64,000 nt of DNA from NCBI GenBank assembly GCA_963662245.2, contig CAXXVQ010000003.1, positions 1-64,000 of the forward strand, written 5' to 3'. The position numbers and the translations under genes were made by a program. Below, piece after piece: positions 1 through 7,049 of the stretch. The notes below the pieces were generated by a model that saw only the letters and a list, made by a program, of their open reading frames with translations, was not told the origin of the DNA and did no database searches. How positions within the stretch are numbered: position 1 is the stretch's first letter; every line of letters starts with the position of its first letter. The stretch is from JAFGVL01 sp963662245. Lineage in GTDB: Bacteria; Bacteroidota; Bacteroidia; Bacteroidales; Paludibacteraceae.

Positions 1-774
1 CTGAAACAGTTGTACTGCCTCATACTTATTGCTTTCCTCCTCAATCAATCGGAAGTTAGCAGCATATTGCTTTTTGTCTTTCAGGCAGATTTCGTGAGAA
101 CACAGCCATTGGTTCGGCTTGCGTTCTTCATTTTTATATTGAGCAAAATCAGTTACAAAAGCCGTTTGCTTGATATCAGTAATACTTTTAAAATCTTCTC
201 CTTTTCCTAGTCGAACAAGCAATTCACGCAAGGGCTTCTCTCCCATTCCATAAATTAACAAATCAGCTTTTGAATCTATTAAAATGGAAGGCATCAACTT
301 ATCTGACCAATAATCGTAATGCGTAAAACGACGCAAAGAAGCTTCAATACCTCCAATTACCAAAGGCACATCAGGGTACAGTTCTTTTAAAATTTTGGCG
401 TAAGTGATGGTAGTATAATCAGGTCGAAGTTTTGCCTGACCATTCGGAGAATAGGCGTCGTCGGAACGAAGGCGTTTATTAGCAGTATAGTGATTTACCA
501 TACTATCCATACAGCCTGCAGTAATAGCAAAAAATAAGCGTGGACGACCAAATTTCTTAAAATCACGAAAATCACCATGCCAGTCAGGCTGAGGTACAAT
601 AGCTACTCGGAAACCTTCAGCTTCGACAACACGACCAATTACAGCCGTACCAAACGAAGGATGATCAACATAAGCATCACCGGAGAAAAGAACGACATCA
701 ACCTCATCCCAGCCTCGTATCTTAGCCTCTTTCATGGTTGTTGGCAACCAGTCTGACAGTTTTAATTCTTGCAT
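1..774 (-). CDS. ygiQ: YgiQ family radical SAM protein, N-terminal part (gene runs off left edge)
   Basis: Reading the minus strand from the ATG at 774 gives an open frame to base 1 with no stop, about 258 codons. It opens MQELKLSDWLPTTMKEAKIR and then shows the YgiQ/UPF0313 signature block LFSGDAYVDHPSFGTAVIGR at about residues 29-48, followed by VVEAEGFRVAIVPQPDW and later VIGGIEASLRRFTHYDYW. This N-terminal half is the cobalamin-binding-like domain of the family; the CxxxCxxC radical-SAM cysteines would lie beyond the window, so they cannot be checked. Family members are around 600 residues or more and their reaction is not established. It starts 36 bases beyond the stop of the protease gene at 810-3413, which lies upstream of it on the same strand. 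Confidence 0.88.
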   Translation of the reverse strand, partial: MQELKLSDWLPTTMKEAKIRGWDEVDVVLFSGDAYVDHPSFGTAVIGRVVEAEGFRVAIVPQPDWHGDFRDFKKFGRPRLFFAITAGCMDSMVNHYTANKRLRSDDAYSPNGQAKLRPDYTTITYAKILKELYPDVPLVIGGIEASLRRFTHYDYWSDKLMPSILIDSKADLLIYGMGEKPLRELLVRLGKGEDFKSITDIKQTAFVTDFAQYKNEERKPNQWLCSHEICLKDKKQYAANFRLIEEESNKYEAVQLFQ

Positions 775-809
775 GTTGCAAAGATACGGAAAATGAGAAA
801 CACTTAGAA

Positions 810-3413
810 CTAATCAACTATTATTAGCTTTTTATAGTTAATTCCATCAGCGTTTAACCATAATACATATGTTCCTTGTGACAAGTAATTTTTTATTGGA
901 ACAATGATTTTACCATCATTAGAAACAGACAAAACTTCTGATTGCAAAAGGGTTCCATCCATCATGTAAATAGTTACTCGAGCTGAAGATAGGTCTACAA
1001 ATGAAGCAGATTCTAAAGTTAATGATTCTGCAACCGGCATAGGATACATTAAAATTTCACTATTTGCTTTATCATCTTCTTCTATTGATAGAGTTAATGA
1101 GAAAGTTCCAAAATCACCACCACTTCCACCATCTACTTGAATCCAATATTTTGATTTCCAATCCACCGAAGCGGTTATCCTAGAATCAGTACTATAAGAC
1201 GACACATTATCATTAGCAGCAATATACTGATATTCACCATTTAAAATAGAATCCGGAGAGCCTGCCTTGTATAATGCAAGTTGGGTATCAAACTGACCGC
1301 TAGTTTTTATAGTTAGGTCACCATTGCTTGGTGCCACAAAATAAAACCAAACAGAATTATTGAGCTCTATTCCATTACCTTCATCACACCATCCTCGTTG
1401 AGAAGTACATCCTATTGTAGTTGGTTTTGGTTCATTTTCTTCTACCACAGCACAATTATTTGAAAACACCCCATTATAACCTAAACTCAATGGAAGAGCA
1501 GTTTCAACATTATCATAATCAGAAGAAGATAAAGCTATTGAGAATTGTAGCGTATCGACACAAGTTCCTTGCGTTCCGATCACTAATCCAGAAACAGAAC
1601 TAACCGAGTCTCTACTAACTCCATCTCTTTTTTGGATTATTACTTTTGAAGCATTACTCAAAGTATCTGATATATAAAAACTTAAACTACTAAAACTATC
1701 CAAAGTCCATATATAATCAGAAGCATTACTAGCAACGAGAATAATTGAATCTGATGATGGATAACACGAATTCTCAATATTTGACTGATAATCAATACTC
1801 AAAACATTACCTATCGTAATATAATCTGTATAAGTTATTGAATCTTTCCCTGATGAATTTTCTACAACTAATGTCACATTATAACTTCCATTATTATCAA
1901 AACTCACAATCGGATTTTTAGATGAAGCTGAAGTTCCATCTAAATAAGTTACAGTAGATGGACTAAATGACCATTCCCACAAACTCACATCAAATGCAGA
2001 TAAATCAGTAAAAGAAACAGCTGTAGTTGGACAAACTGAAGTGCGATCAGCTACAAATGCAACATCAGGAGCATTATCCGAAGGATAATAACCATCTATA
2101 AAAGTAGTATCAGAGCCAAAACACAAATAATTTTTTATTGAAGAATAATCAGAATGACTCCATGAATAGCTAAGCTTTCCATAATAACAATCGGTATCAC
2201 CACTACCATGCAACTGCCCGATGATTCGTCTATCAGTATTAAACAATGGCGAACCGGAGGACCCACCCGCAATTACTCCTTCATCAAAAACAACTAACCA
2301 ATGGGTATTGATAGGAGAATTAACACCAACATCCCACGATAAAATATAATGATAAGTAGAGATGGCATCATCATCAAACGAAATCTTTTTAAGCAGACCT
2401 TCGGGATGATGAATACAAGTGGAAGAATCAGAAGTTTGTGACAAATCCCAACCTGCATAATATGGTTGATAACTGCTTGGCGGAGTAGAATTAAATCTTA
2501 ACAGAGTAAAATCCGTTGCTTCTCCCATAGCTTTTATACTAGCTCCACTCAGAGTTTTATATTGCTTTTCGGCTCCTCCACATTTTTTCGTTTCATAGTT
2601 AAAATATGCAGTCACGGTTGATGCTACAGTAGCTGAGCCAACACAGTGATTTGCAGTCAAAAAATAGGGAGTTCCATCATTATTTAGATTATTAATTAAT
2701 GAACCACTACAGATATAACTATCCACTCCTTCAGTAAAAGTATACTTACAAACAGCATGCTTTTCCTTTTCCCAATAAATTCCACGAGAACAGTTTACAT
2801 CAACATAATCTGCACTACTTGCATCTAATGACATCATCTCAAACAAATCCCTGTACGCTTGTGTTACTTGTGATAAAATAATGCTACCGGAAAACTCTGT
2901 TTCTGTTGGTTCAAAATATTCAATGGTCAACCGATTTCCCGGAAAATCGGCAATAACAAATGTGCTATCATCCGTCATATTATCCTTGTTAAAGGAGCCG
3001 TAAATAGTAGAATAATCAGAATTGTACAAAAATAATTTTGCGCCACTTGGAACAACATATTTACTAAAAAGCAGCTTTAAGGATTTTGCACTATCAGCTA
3101 CAATGGTATAACGCCAGATGTAACCAGAATCAACTTTCGTTTTCACTCCTGAAAGTTTCAAATCGACATCAACACTATCCACTATTCCATAACGATAAGT
3201 AATTCCCAATTCAGAATCTTCAGTCTTAAGCTCATCCACATTAATTTGAGATAACTCTGACTTTGGTATTTGAACAGCACTGCGCAATCCAATATTTGAA
3301 TACGAGGAGGGGAAACCTCCTTGTGAGATTTGAGCATGCACAACAAAAGGGAAAACACACATTAGAAATGTGATTGCAATGCTTTTGGAAAATCTTTGAA
3401 ACCCTCTATTCAT
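810..3413 (-). CDS. Secreted trypsin-fold serine protease (lysyl endopeptidase-like) with PKD, PPC-like and T9SS sorting domains
   Basis: An 867-residue secreted protease. Residues 1-27 are a signal peptide (hydrophobic run, cut near VHA-QIS). A pro-region follows to about 205. The catalytic domain, about 206-430, carries all three catalytic residues: His256 in FLTANHCVG, Asp301 in EATDFTLLRF and Ser386 in GGSSGSPLF, with RRIIGQLHGSGDTDC just after it; these blocks match the Achromobacter-type lysyl endopeptidases (family S1). A PKD domain lies at about 450-540, a pre-peptidase C-terminal-like beta domain at about 670-780, and the last 85 or so residues (from EILMYPMPVAESL to KKLIIVD) are a type A T9SS sorting domain. 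The expected product is exported, then passed through the type IX system to the surface or medium. Lysine specificity is inferred from the motif match only. Confidence 0.9.
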   Translation of the reverse strand: MNRGFQRFSKSIAITFLMCVFPFVVHAQISQGGFPSSYSNIGLRSAVQIPKSELSQINVDELKTEDSELGITYRYGIVDSVDVDLKLSGVKTKVDSGYIWRYTIVADSAKSLKLLFSKYVVPSGAKLFLYNSDYSTIYGSFNKDNMTDDSTFVIADFPGNRLTIEYFEPTETEFSGSIILSQVTQAYRDLFEMMSLDASSADYVDVNCSRGIYWEKEKHAVCKYTFTEGVDSYICSGSLINNLNNDGTPYFLTANHCVGSATVASTVTAYFNYETKKCGGAEKQYKTLSGASIKAMGEATDFTLLRFNSTPPSSYQPYYAGWDLSQTSDSSTCIHHPEGLLKKISFDDDAISTYHYILSWDVGVNSPINTHWLVVFDEGVIAGGSSGSPLFNTDRRIIGQLHGSGDTDCYYGKLSYSWSHSDYSSIKNYLCFGSDTTFIDGYYPSDNAPDVAFVADRTSVCPTTAVSFTDLSAFDVSLWEWSFSPSTVTYLDGTSASSKNPIVSFDNNGSYNVTLVVENSSGKDSITYTDYITIGNVLSIDYQSNIENSCYPSSDSIILVASNASDYIWTLDSFSSLSFYISDTLSNASKVIIQKRDGVSRDSVSSVSGLVIGTQGTCVDTLQFSIALSSSDYDNVETALPLSLGYNGVFSNNCAVVEENEPKPTTIGCTSQRGWCDEGNGIELNNSVWFYFVAPSNGDLTIKTSGQFDTQLALYKAGSPDSILNGEYQYIAANDNVSSYSTDSRITASVDWKSKYWIQVDGGSGGDFGTFSLTLSIEEDDKANSEILMYPMPVAESLTLESASFVDLSSARVTIYMMDGTLLQSEVLSVSNDGKIIVPIKNYLSQGTYVLWLNADGINYKKLIIVD

Positions 3414-3523
3414 TGTAAATATTTAGCGTTACATAAAGCTAGCTTAAACCTTAATATTTATTACCTAAAATAGACAAACACTAAAAATCTATAGCTAAAA
3501 TCATAAATTCTGTATATCACAGT

Positions 3524-4291
3524 TTATCTGACAAAAACCAACTTATCTTCGGCACTCAATTGTGGCGAATACCAATACCCCTCTTCATTAAATCCTTGCA
3601 GAAGTTCCGGATCTTCAATTTGGTTCTGAACGATAAAACGCGCCATCATACCACGGGCTTTCTTAGTGTACACCACTATGGTTTTTAGTTTATCGTTCTT
3701 GGTTTCATAGAATTCTACATCTATAACTTGCGCATTCAACTTCGCTTTGTTTACCAACTTAAAATACTCTCCCGAGGCAAGATTTACCAACACTTTTGGG
3801 TTACCTGACTTTTCCAAAGCTTCATTCAGTTTCTCAGTAATCACATCACCCCAAAACTTATATAAATTAGACGCTTTACCCACAGCAAGTTTTGAGCCAA
3901 TTTCCAACCTATAAGGCTGCATCAAATCCAAAGGACGCAATACTCCGTATACTCCTGATAGGATGCGCAAATGATCTTGGATATATGCAAAATCGGCTTG
4001 ACTTAGCGTTTTTGCATCCAAACCATTATACACTTCCCCATTAAAAGTAAGGATAGCTTGTTTGGCATTTTCAGTTGTAAATGGCAAGCTCCAATTATAA
4101 AAACGGTCGAAATTAGTTTTGGCAATATTGTGATTCACTTTAGACAAATCCATCAAGTCCTCAATACTCAACTCACGAGCTCGGTCAATTACTATCTGGG
4201 ATTTATCCAAACAGTCAGGAATGGTGTATTCTGAAACCAATTCTTGTGGCTTAGTATTTAATATCTTGGCTGGGGAAATTATTATTAACAT
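3524..4291 (-). CDS. yaaA: YaaA family peroxide-stress protein
   Basis: 255 residues, full length for the YaaA/UPF0246 (DUF328) family, beginning with the family opening MLIIISPAKILN. The family blocks FNGEVYNGLDA, LRILSGVYGVLRPLDLMQPYRLEIG, LVNLASGEYF and ARGMMARFIV are all present. In E. coli YaaA lowers damage from hydrogen peroxide by limiting free iron and it binds DNA; the biochemical activity is still loosely defined. A good minus-strand -7 element (TATCTTTG) lies 31 bases upstream of the ATG, and a perfect 38-bp palindrome covers the expected -33 position, so the gene looks tightly regulated. Confidence 0.93.
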   Translation of the reverse strand: MLIIISPAKILNTKPQELVSEYTIPDCLDKSQIVIDRARELSIEDLMDLSKVNHNIAKTNFDRFYNWSLPFTTENAKQAILTFNGEVYNGLDAKTLSQADFAYIQDHLRILSGVYGVLRPLDLMQPYRLEIGSKLAVGKASNLYKFWGDVITEKLNEALEKSGNPKVLVNLASGEYFKLVNKAKLNAQVIDVEFYETKNDKLKTIVVYTKKARGMMARFIVQNQIEDPELLQGFNEEGYWYSPQLSAEDKLVFVR

Positions 4292-4321
4292 GAGAATTAG
4301 CGATTAACGGTTAGCGATTAA

Positions 4322-4329
4322 CAAAGATA
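4322..4329 (-). promoter_or_regulatory. Predicted -7 promoter element of yaaA
   Basis: On the minus strand this reads TATCTTTG, an exact match to the Bacteroidota -7 consensus TAnnTTTG, 31 bases before the yaaA start. The -33 position falls inside the palindrome at 4343-4380. A 12-bp direct repeat (TTAGCGATTAAC at 4297-4308 and 4311-4322) fills the leader between this element and the start codon. Confidence 0.55.
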
Positions 4330-4342
4330 AGAAAGGATATTG

Positions 4343-4380
4343 AAATATAGTTTTATGTGTTGACACATAAAACTATATTT
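4343..4380. promoter_or_regulatory. Perfect 38-bp palindrome, candidate operator of yaaA
   Basis: Two perfect 18-base arms (AAATATAGTTTTATGTGT and its complement) are separated by only TG. It begins 13 bases upstream of the -7 element of yaaA and therefore covers the -33 region. With a 2-base centre it cannot form a normal RNA hairpin loop, which favours a protein-binding site over a terminator. The inner half-site TTATGTGT recurs in the dyad at 15140-15161 with a wider spacer. The binding protein is unknown. Confidence 0.6.
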
Positions 4381-4440
4381 GTGGATAGAAATAGTCATAA
4401 AACTTTACAAGACAAATAACATATCTGCTATTTCTTCGCT

Positions 4441-4724
4441 ACCTCACGAACAATGTCATTAAGTTAAGAAGTTGACGGGCTGTAAGCCCAATCTATTTTA
4501 GCCCAAGGCAAAGTAAAACGACGCCTTGGGTAAGTTATACTTTTTTGTATTTTACGCCCTGAATTGAAAATCAGCGTTAGCTAAAGGGCAATTTAATATA
4601 TTTAACCTGTCCTTACAGGACGCAAATATCAATTCATTCATCAACCCAAGGCGTTGCCTTGGGCTAGATTAAATTAGCCTTTCAGGCTAAAATACCCTTA
4701 ACTTAATGACATTGACCTCACGAA
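4441..4724. mobile_element. MITE-like element with 18-bp terminal inverted repeats and 10-bp target duplication, full of hairpins
   Basis: The 264-bp body (4451-4714) begins with CAATGTCATTAAGTTAAG and ends with its perfect complement. It is flanked by the 10-base direct repeat ACCTCACGAA (4441-4450 and 4715-4724). Inside are six short palindromes: 4477-4489 (GGGCT/AGCCC), 4502-4530 (CCCAAGGC/GCCTTGGG), 4556-4589 (GCCCT/AGGGC), 4609-4621 (GTCCT/AGGAC), 4645-4663 (CCCAAGGC/GCCTTGGG, loop GTT) and 4674-4690 (TTAGCCT/AGGCTAA). There is no open frame of note. The right-hand duplicate continues as TGCCTTCGTGGGGT, so the pre-insertion site was itself a hairpin. REP-like palindromes of this style are common in this phylum; the transposable-element reading is inference from the ends. 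Confidence 0.65.
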
Positions 4725-5000
4725 TGCCTTCGTGGGGTAAATACCTAAGCACTACTCTTACTTTTGCAAGACTCTGCCCAACAGTGATGTCGGTGGAGCA
4801 AGATTTGCCATCAAAATGCATAAACGAGATGTCGGAGAAGGAATACGAGGGTCAGATTGGACAAACTTGATAACGCTGAAAGAAAAACAGGGCTCAGATT
4901 GCTTCCCGATGATTACTGTGACCAAATCTGGAGGTCATTTTCCGCCACAGTGATACCGATGGAGTAAAACGAGGTTCAGATTACTTCACTGGGATCACGG
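4725..5000. repeat. Non-coding stretch with degenerate dispersed repeats
   Basis: No credible gene is seen here. Related motifs recur: TCAGATT at 4852, 4894 and 4976, each preceded by a G-rich triplet, and the block ACAGTGATGTCGGTGGAG at 4781 echoed by ACAGTGATACCGATGGAG at 4947 and partly by GAGATGTCGGAG near 4827. They look like eroded copies of a dispersed repeat rather than a gene remnant, but this is based on reading by eye. Confidence 0.35.
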
Positions 5001-5011
5001 TGAAACACAAC

Positions 5012-5689
5012 TTATCCTCTCACACTAATATCCATCAACTTAGCATGCTCAAGGATTTCAATATTTTTCCCATCCAGCTTGATGATGCCTTCTTTTTCAA
5101 ATTCCTTTAGGAACTTAATGGCACTTTCGGTCGCAATGGAAGCAAAGTCTGCAAGATCATGGCGAGTAAGATATTGAAATGGCGTTTCCTGCGCAAACTC
5201 CTCTGCACCTATATACAACAAGGCTGAAGCCAGCTTTCCGCGCATTTGTTTATAAGAAAGGTTTTTGATAATCTCTAACAACTGATTCTCTGTCTGCATA
5301 TTTTTAGAAGTAATACGAAGAGCAAATTCAGTATTGCGCAGAAGCAATTCCTTCAAGGCATTTTTATCTATCATACAGATATCACAATCTGTCAAAGCTA
5401 TAGAAGAATAAGTATATACCGTTTCGTCAAACACAGAAGAAAAAGCCATATAATCACCTGCCTTAACTAAACGAAGATTAATTTGCTTATCTGGTCCGGT
5501 TTGCAAATAGATTTTTGCCAAACCACGCACTACATATAGCACATACGGCGCAAAAGCACCTTGCTTGCAGATAGTCTCACCGGCAAGATAAGATACCTTT
5601 CGTTTTTTATCTGCCAAGAAAACTTGTTCCTCCTCCGGCAATTGCAAGAAACATGCTTGATCAGTTCTTGTGGAAATATCTTCTTTCAT
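5012..5689 (-). CDS. Crp/Fnr family transcriptional regulator
   Basis: The start is set at the ATG at 5689 (MKEDISTRTDQ, 225 residues); an in-frame ATG 11 codons earlier is possible but adds an unlike extension. Residues about 20-125 form a cyclic-nucleotide-binding-type beta roll (GETICKQG, LYVVRGLAKIY, LRLVKAGDYMAFSSVF) and about 150-215 a winged helix ending TRHDLADFASIATESAIKFL, where the recognition helix is expected. Cysteines sit at 13, 41, 102 and 105, not in the N-terminal CX2CX5C arrangement of FNR, so oxygen sensing by an iron-sulfur cluster is not evident. It is divergent from the redox operon starting at 5918, and the 228-base gap holds a strong inverted repeat, so control of that operon is likely (inference). 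Confidence 0.88.
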   Translation of the reverse strand: MKEDISTRTDQACFLQLPEEEQVFLADKKRKVSYLAGETICKQGAFAPYVLYVVRGLAKIYLQTGPDKQINLRLVKAGDYMAFSSVFDETVYTYSSIALTDCDICMIDKNALKELLLRNTEFALRITSKNMQTENQLLEIIKNLSYKQMRGKLASALLYIGAEEFAQETPFQYLTRHDLADFASIATESAIKFLKEFEKEGIIKLDGKNIEILEHAKLMDISVRG

Positions 5690-5753
5690 TATTATTCTGT
5701 TTGTGGAAATACAAATGTACAAAATCTGTTGTTAAAAGAGCTTTACGCAAGGC

Positions 5754-5793
5754 AGCTAACTTATGTCAGTTTTTTTCCTGACAAAAGTTAGCT
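5754..5793. promoter_or_regulatory. Inverted repeat between Crp/Fnr gene and redox operon, candidate operator
   Basis: Arms AGCTAACTTATGTCAG (5754-5769) and CTGACAAAAGTTAGCT (5778-5793) pair at 15 of 16 positions around an 8-base T-rich centre. It sits in the intergenic region between the divergent genes, about 55 bases upstream of the operon's probable -7 element. The site does not resemble the E. coli CRP or FNR box. It could serve both directions. Confidence 0.45.
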
Positions 5794-5846
5794 CAAAGTC
5801 CAACGCAAGTCAGTCCAATTTTCTAGGCTAGAATTTGCTCCTGCCC

Positions 5847-5854
5847 TAACTTTG
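5847..5854 (+). promoter_or_regulatory. Predicted -7 promoter element of redox operon
   Basis: TAACTTTG matches the TAnnTTTG consensus and lies 64 bases before the first start codon at 5918. No clear TTTG is found exactly 19 bases upstream, which would suit a promoter needing an activator such as the neighbouring Crp/Fnr protein. Confidence 0.45.
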
Positions 5855-5917
5855 TATTATCAATTTAAAGATTGAAACAAATCAACATTTATACATATAA
5901 TCAAATCAACATTTTAG

Positions 5918-6277
5918 ATGAAAACAACTCTAGTTATCGGTGCTTCAGAAAACCCTGAACGCTATTCATACAAAGCAATCAATAGCCTAGTAGAAAAAGG
6001 ACATCCGGTATATGCACTAGGATTAAAATCAGGTAATGTAGCCGGAATAGAATTCGACACCGAACAAAAGAACTATACCGATGTAGATACTGTAACCCTA
6101 TATGTAGGGCCACAAAACCAACCGGGTTATTATGACTATATCGAATCACTTAACCCAAAGCGAGTGATTTTTAATCCCGGCACTGAAAACTCTGAGTTTC
6201 AAAACCGCTTAGAGAAAAAAGGAATCCAAACGGAAATCGCATGCACTTTAGTGCTACTTTCCATCTCACAATATTAA
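5918..6277 (+). CDS. CoA-binding domain protein (YccU-like)
   Basis: 119 residues, a single Rossmann-type CoA-binding domain. The opening TLVIGASENPERYSYKAINSLVEKGHPVYALG is the family's nucleotide-loop block, followed by VDTVTLYVGPQNQ and VIFNPGTENSEF, then a short C-terminal part. Small stand-alone members are widespread and their role is not settled; some bind CoA or coenzyme-like nucleotides. First gene of a five-gene operon (next gene 21 bases downstream) whose other members handle thiol redox, which is the best hint to its job. Confidence 0.85.
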   Translation: MKTTLVIGASENPERYSYKAINSLVEKGHPVYALGLKSGNVAGIEFDTEQKNYTDVDTVTLYVGPQNQPGYYDYIESLNPKRVIFNPGTENSEFQNRLEKKGIQTEIACTLVLLSISQY

Positions 6278-6298
6278 AGTATTTAACCAACCAAAGAC

Positions 6299-6634
6299 AT
6301 GAAGCGATTGGCAATACCTATAGTAAACAATGTATTGAGCGAAGCATTCGGTCAATGTAGTTCCTGTTTCTTTTTTGACATCGAAGAGAAGAGAGCAACT
6401 CATTCTTTTCAAAAACAGGTTCCGGCTGATATTGATACAAGCCGACTTCCCGACTGGTTTAGAACCGAAGGGGCTACAGACATTGTTTTCCACAATGTGG
6501 ATGCAAGTATTGTCAAACGCTTTATTGAATTAAAAATCAATGTATTTGTGGGTATTGAATTACTCCCAACAAATGTATTGTTAGAGAAGTTTGAAAACGG
6601 AAGCCTAACTTCCAACAGCAAAAAATTAAATTAA
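6299..6634 (+). CDS. NifX/NifB-like (dinitrogenase iron-molybdenum cofactor) domain protein
   Basis: 111 residues matching the ribonuclease-H-like fold of the NifX/NafY/NifB-C group: MKRLAIPIVNNVLSEAFGQC opens with the usual AIP....LSEHFGrs block, then FFFDIEE, the family's position for G-A-D-vvi is ATDIVFHNV, and INVFVGIEL follows. In nitrogen fixers such domains carry FeMo-cofactor precursors; no nif genes are near here, and similar stand-alone proteins occur in many anaerobes with unknown role. Cys20 and Cys23 (FGQCSSC) could bind metal. Lies between the CoA-binding and thioredoxin genes. Confidence 0.8.
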   Translation: MKRLAIPIVNNVLSEAFGQCSSCFFFDIEEKRATHSFQKQVPADIDTSRLPDWFRTEGATDIVFHNVDASIVKRFIELKINVFVGIELLPTNVLLEKFENGSLTSNSKKLN

Positions 6635-6657
6635 AACAACAAATAAATTTTACAATT

Positions 6658-7002
6658 ATGAAACTATTACAAACAGCTCTTCATGAAATTGAATCAGCAG
6701 AAGAATTAAAAAGACTTCAAGAAGAAAACGAAAACCTTATGGTGGTATGTGGTCGTATGGGTCCAATGTGTCTTCCTGTATATGATGCACAAGAAGAATT
6801 GCAAGACGAGTATGAGAATGTGAAATTCTGCGTAATGGCTTTTGATAGCCCAGAATCTGCTGCTATTCGCCAAGACCCTGCGTGCGCAGGCTTTATGGGA
6901 CTACCATTTACCATGTATTATAAAAACGGACAAACCGTGCATGCTACCACAAGCATCCAATCTCTACAACAAGTAAAAGCGGTACTAGACAGTAAATTTT
7001 AA
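6658..7002 (+). CDS. Thioredoxin-like protein with non-canonical active site
   Basis: 114 residues with a thioredoxin outline: an N-terminal helix, a central strand ENLMVVCGRMGPMCLPVYD, a strand VKFCVMAFD, and the cis-proline block GLPFTMYYKNGQ. The usual WCGPC is replaced by CGRMGPMC, leaving Cys31 and Cys38 six residues apart with a GPMC core; further cysteines are at about 61 and 82 (DPACAGF). It may be a redox partner of the flavoprotein encoded 47 bases downstream, using an altered cysteine pair, or a chaperone-like thioredoxin fold. The family call is clear; function is inferred from context. Confidence 0.8.
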   Translation: MKLLQTALHEIESAEELKRLQEENENLMVVCGRMGPMCLPVYDAQEELQDEYENVKFCVMAFDSPESAAIRQDPACAGFMGLPFTMYYKNGQTVHATTSIQSLQQVKAVLDSKF

Positions 7003-7049
7003 TAATTTTTTTGAGGATATTGAATTGTTTTTTTGAGGAGGACTGAAAA

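Noticed and set aside
10..210. Plus-strand open frame at the left edge
   Set aside because: It is antisense to the YgiQ gene, whose minus-strand translation shows clear family motifs through this region.
4477..4690. Possible CRISPR array in the hairpin-rich region
   Set aside because: The repeated units are palindromes of unequal sequence and spacing, without identical repeats and uniform spacers, and no cas genes are near.
6266..6621. Minus-strand frames opposite the NifX-like gene
   Set aside because: The plus-strand gene fits its family and operon spacing; the minus frames cut into it and into the preceding gene without any motif.
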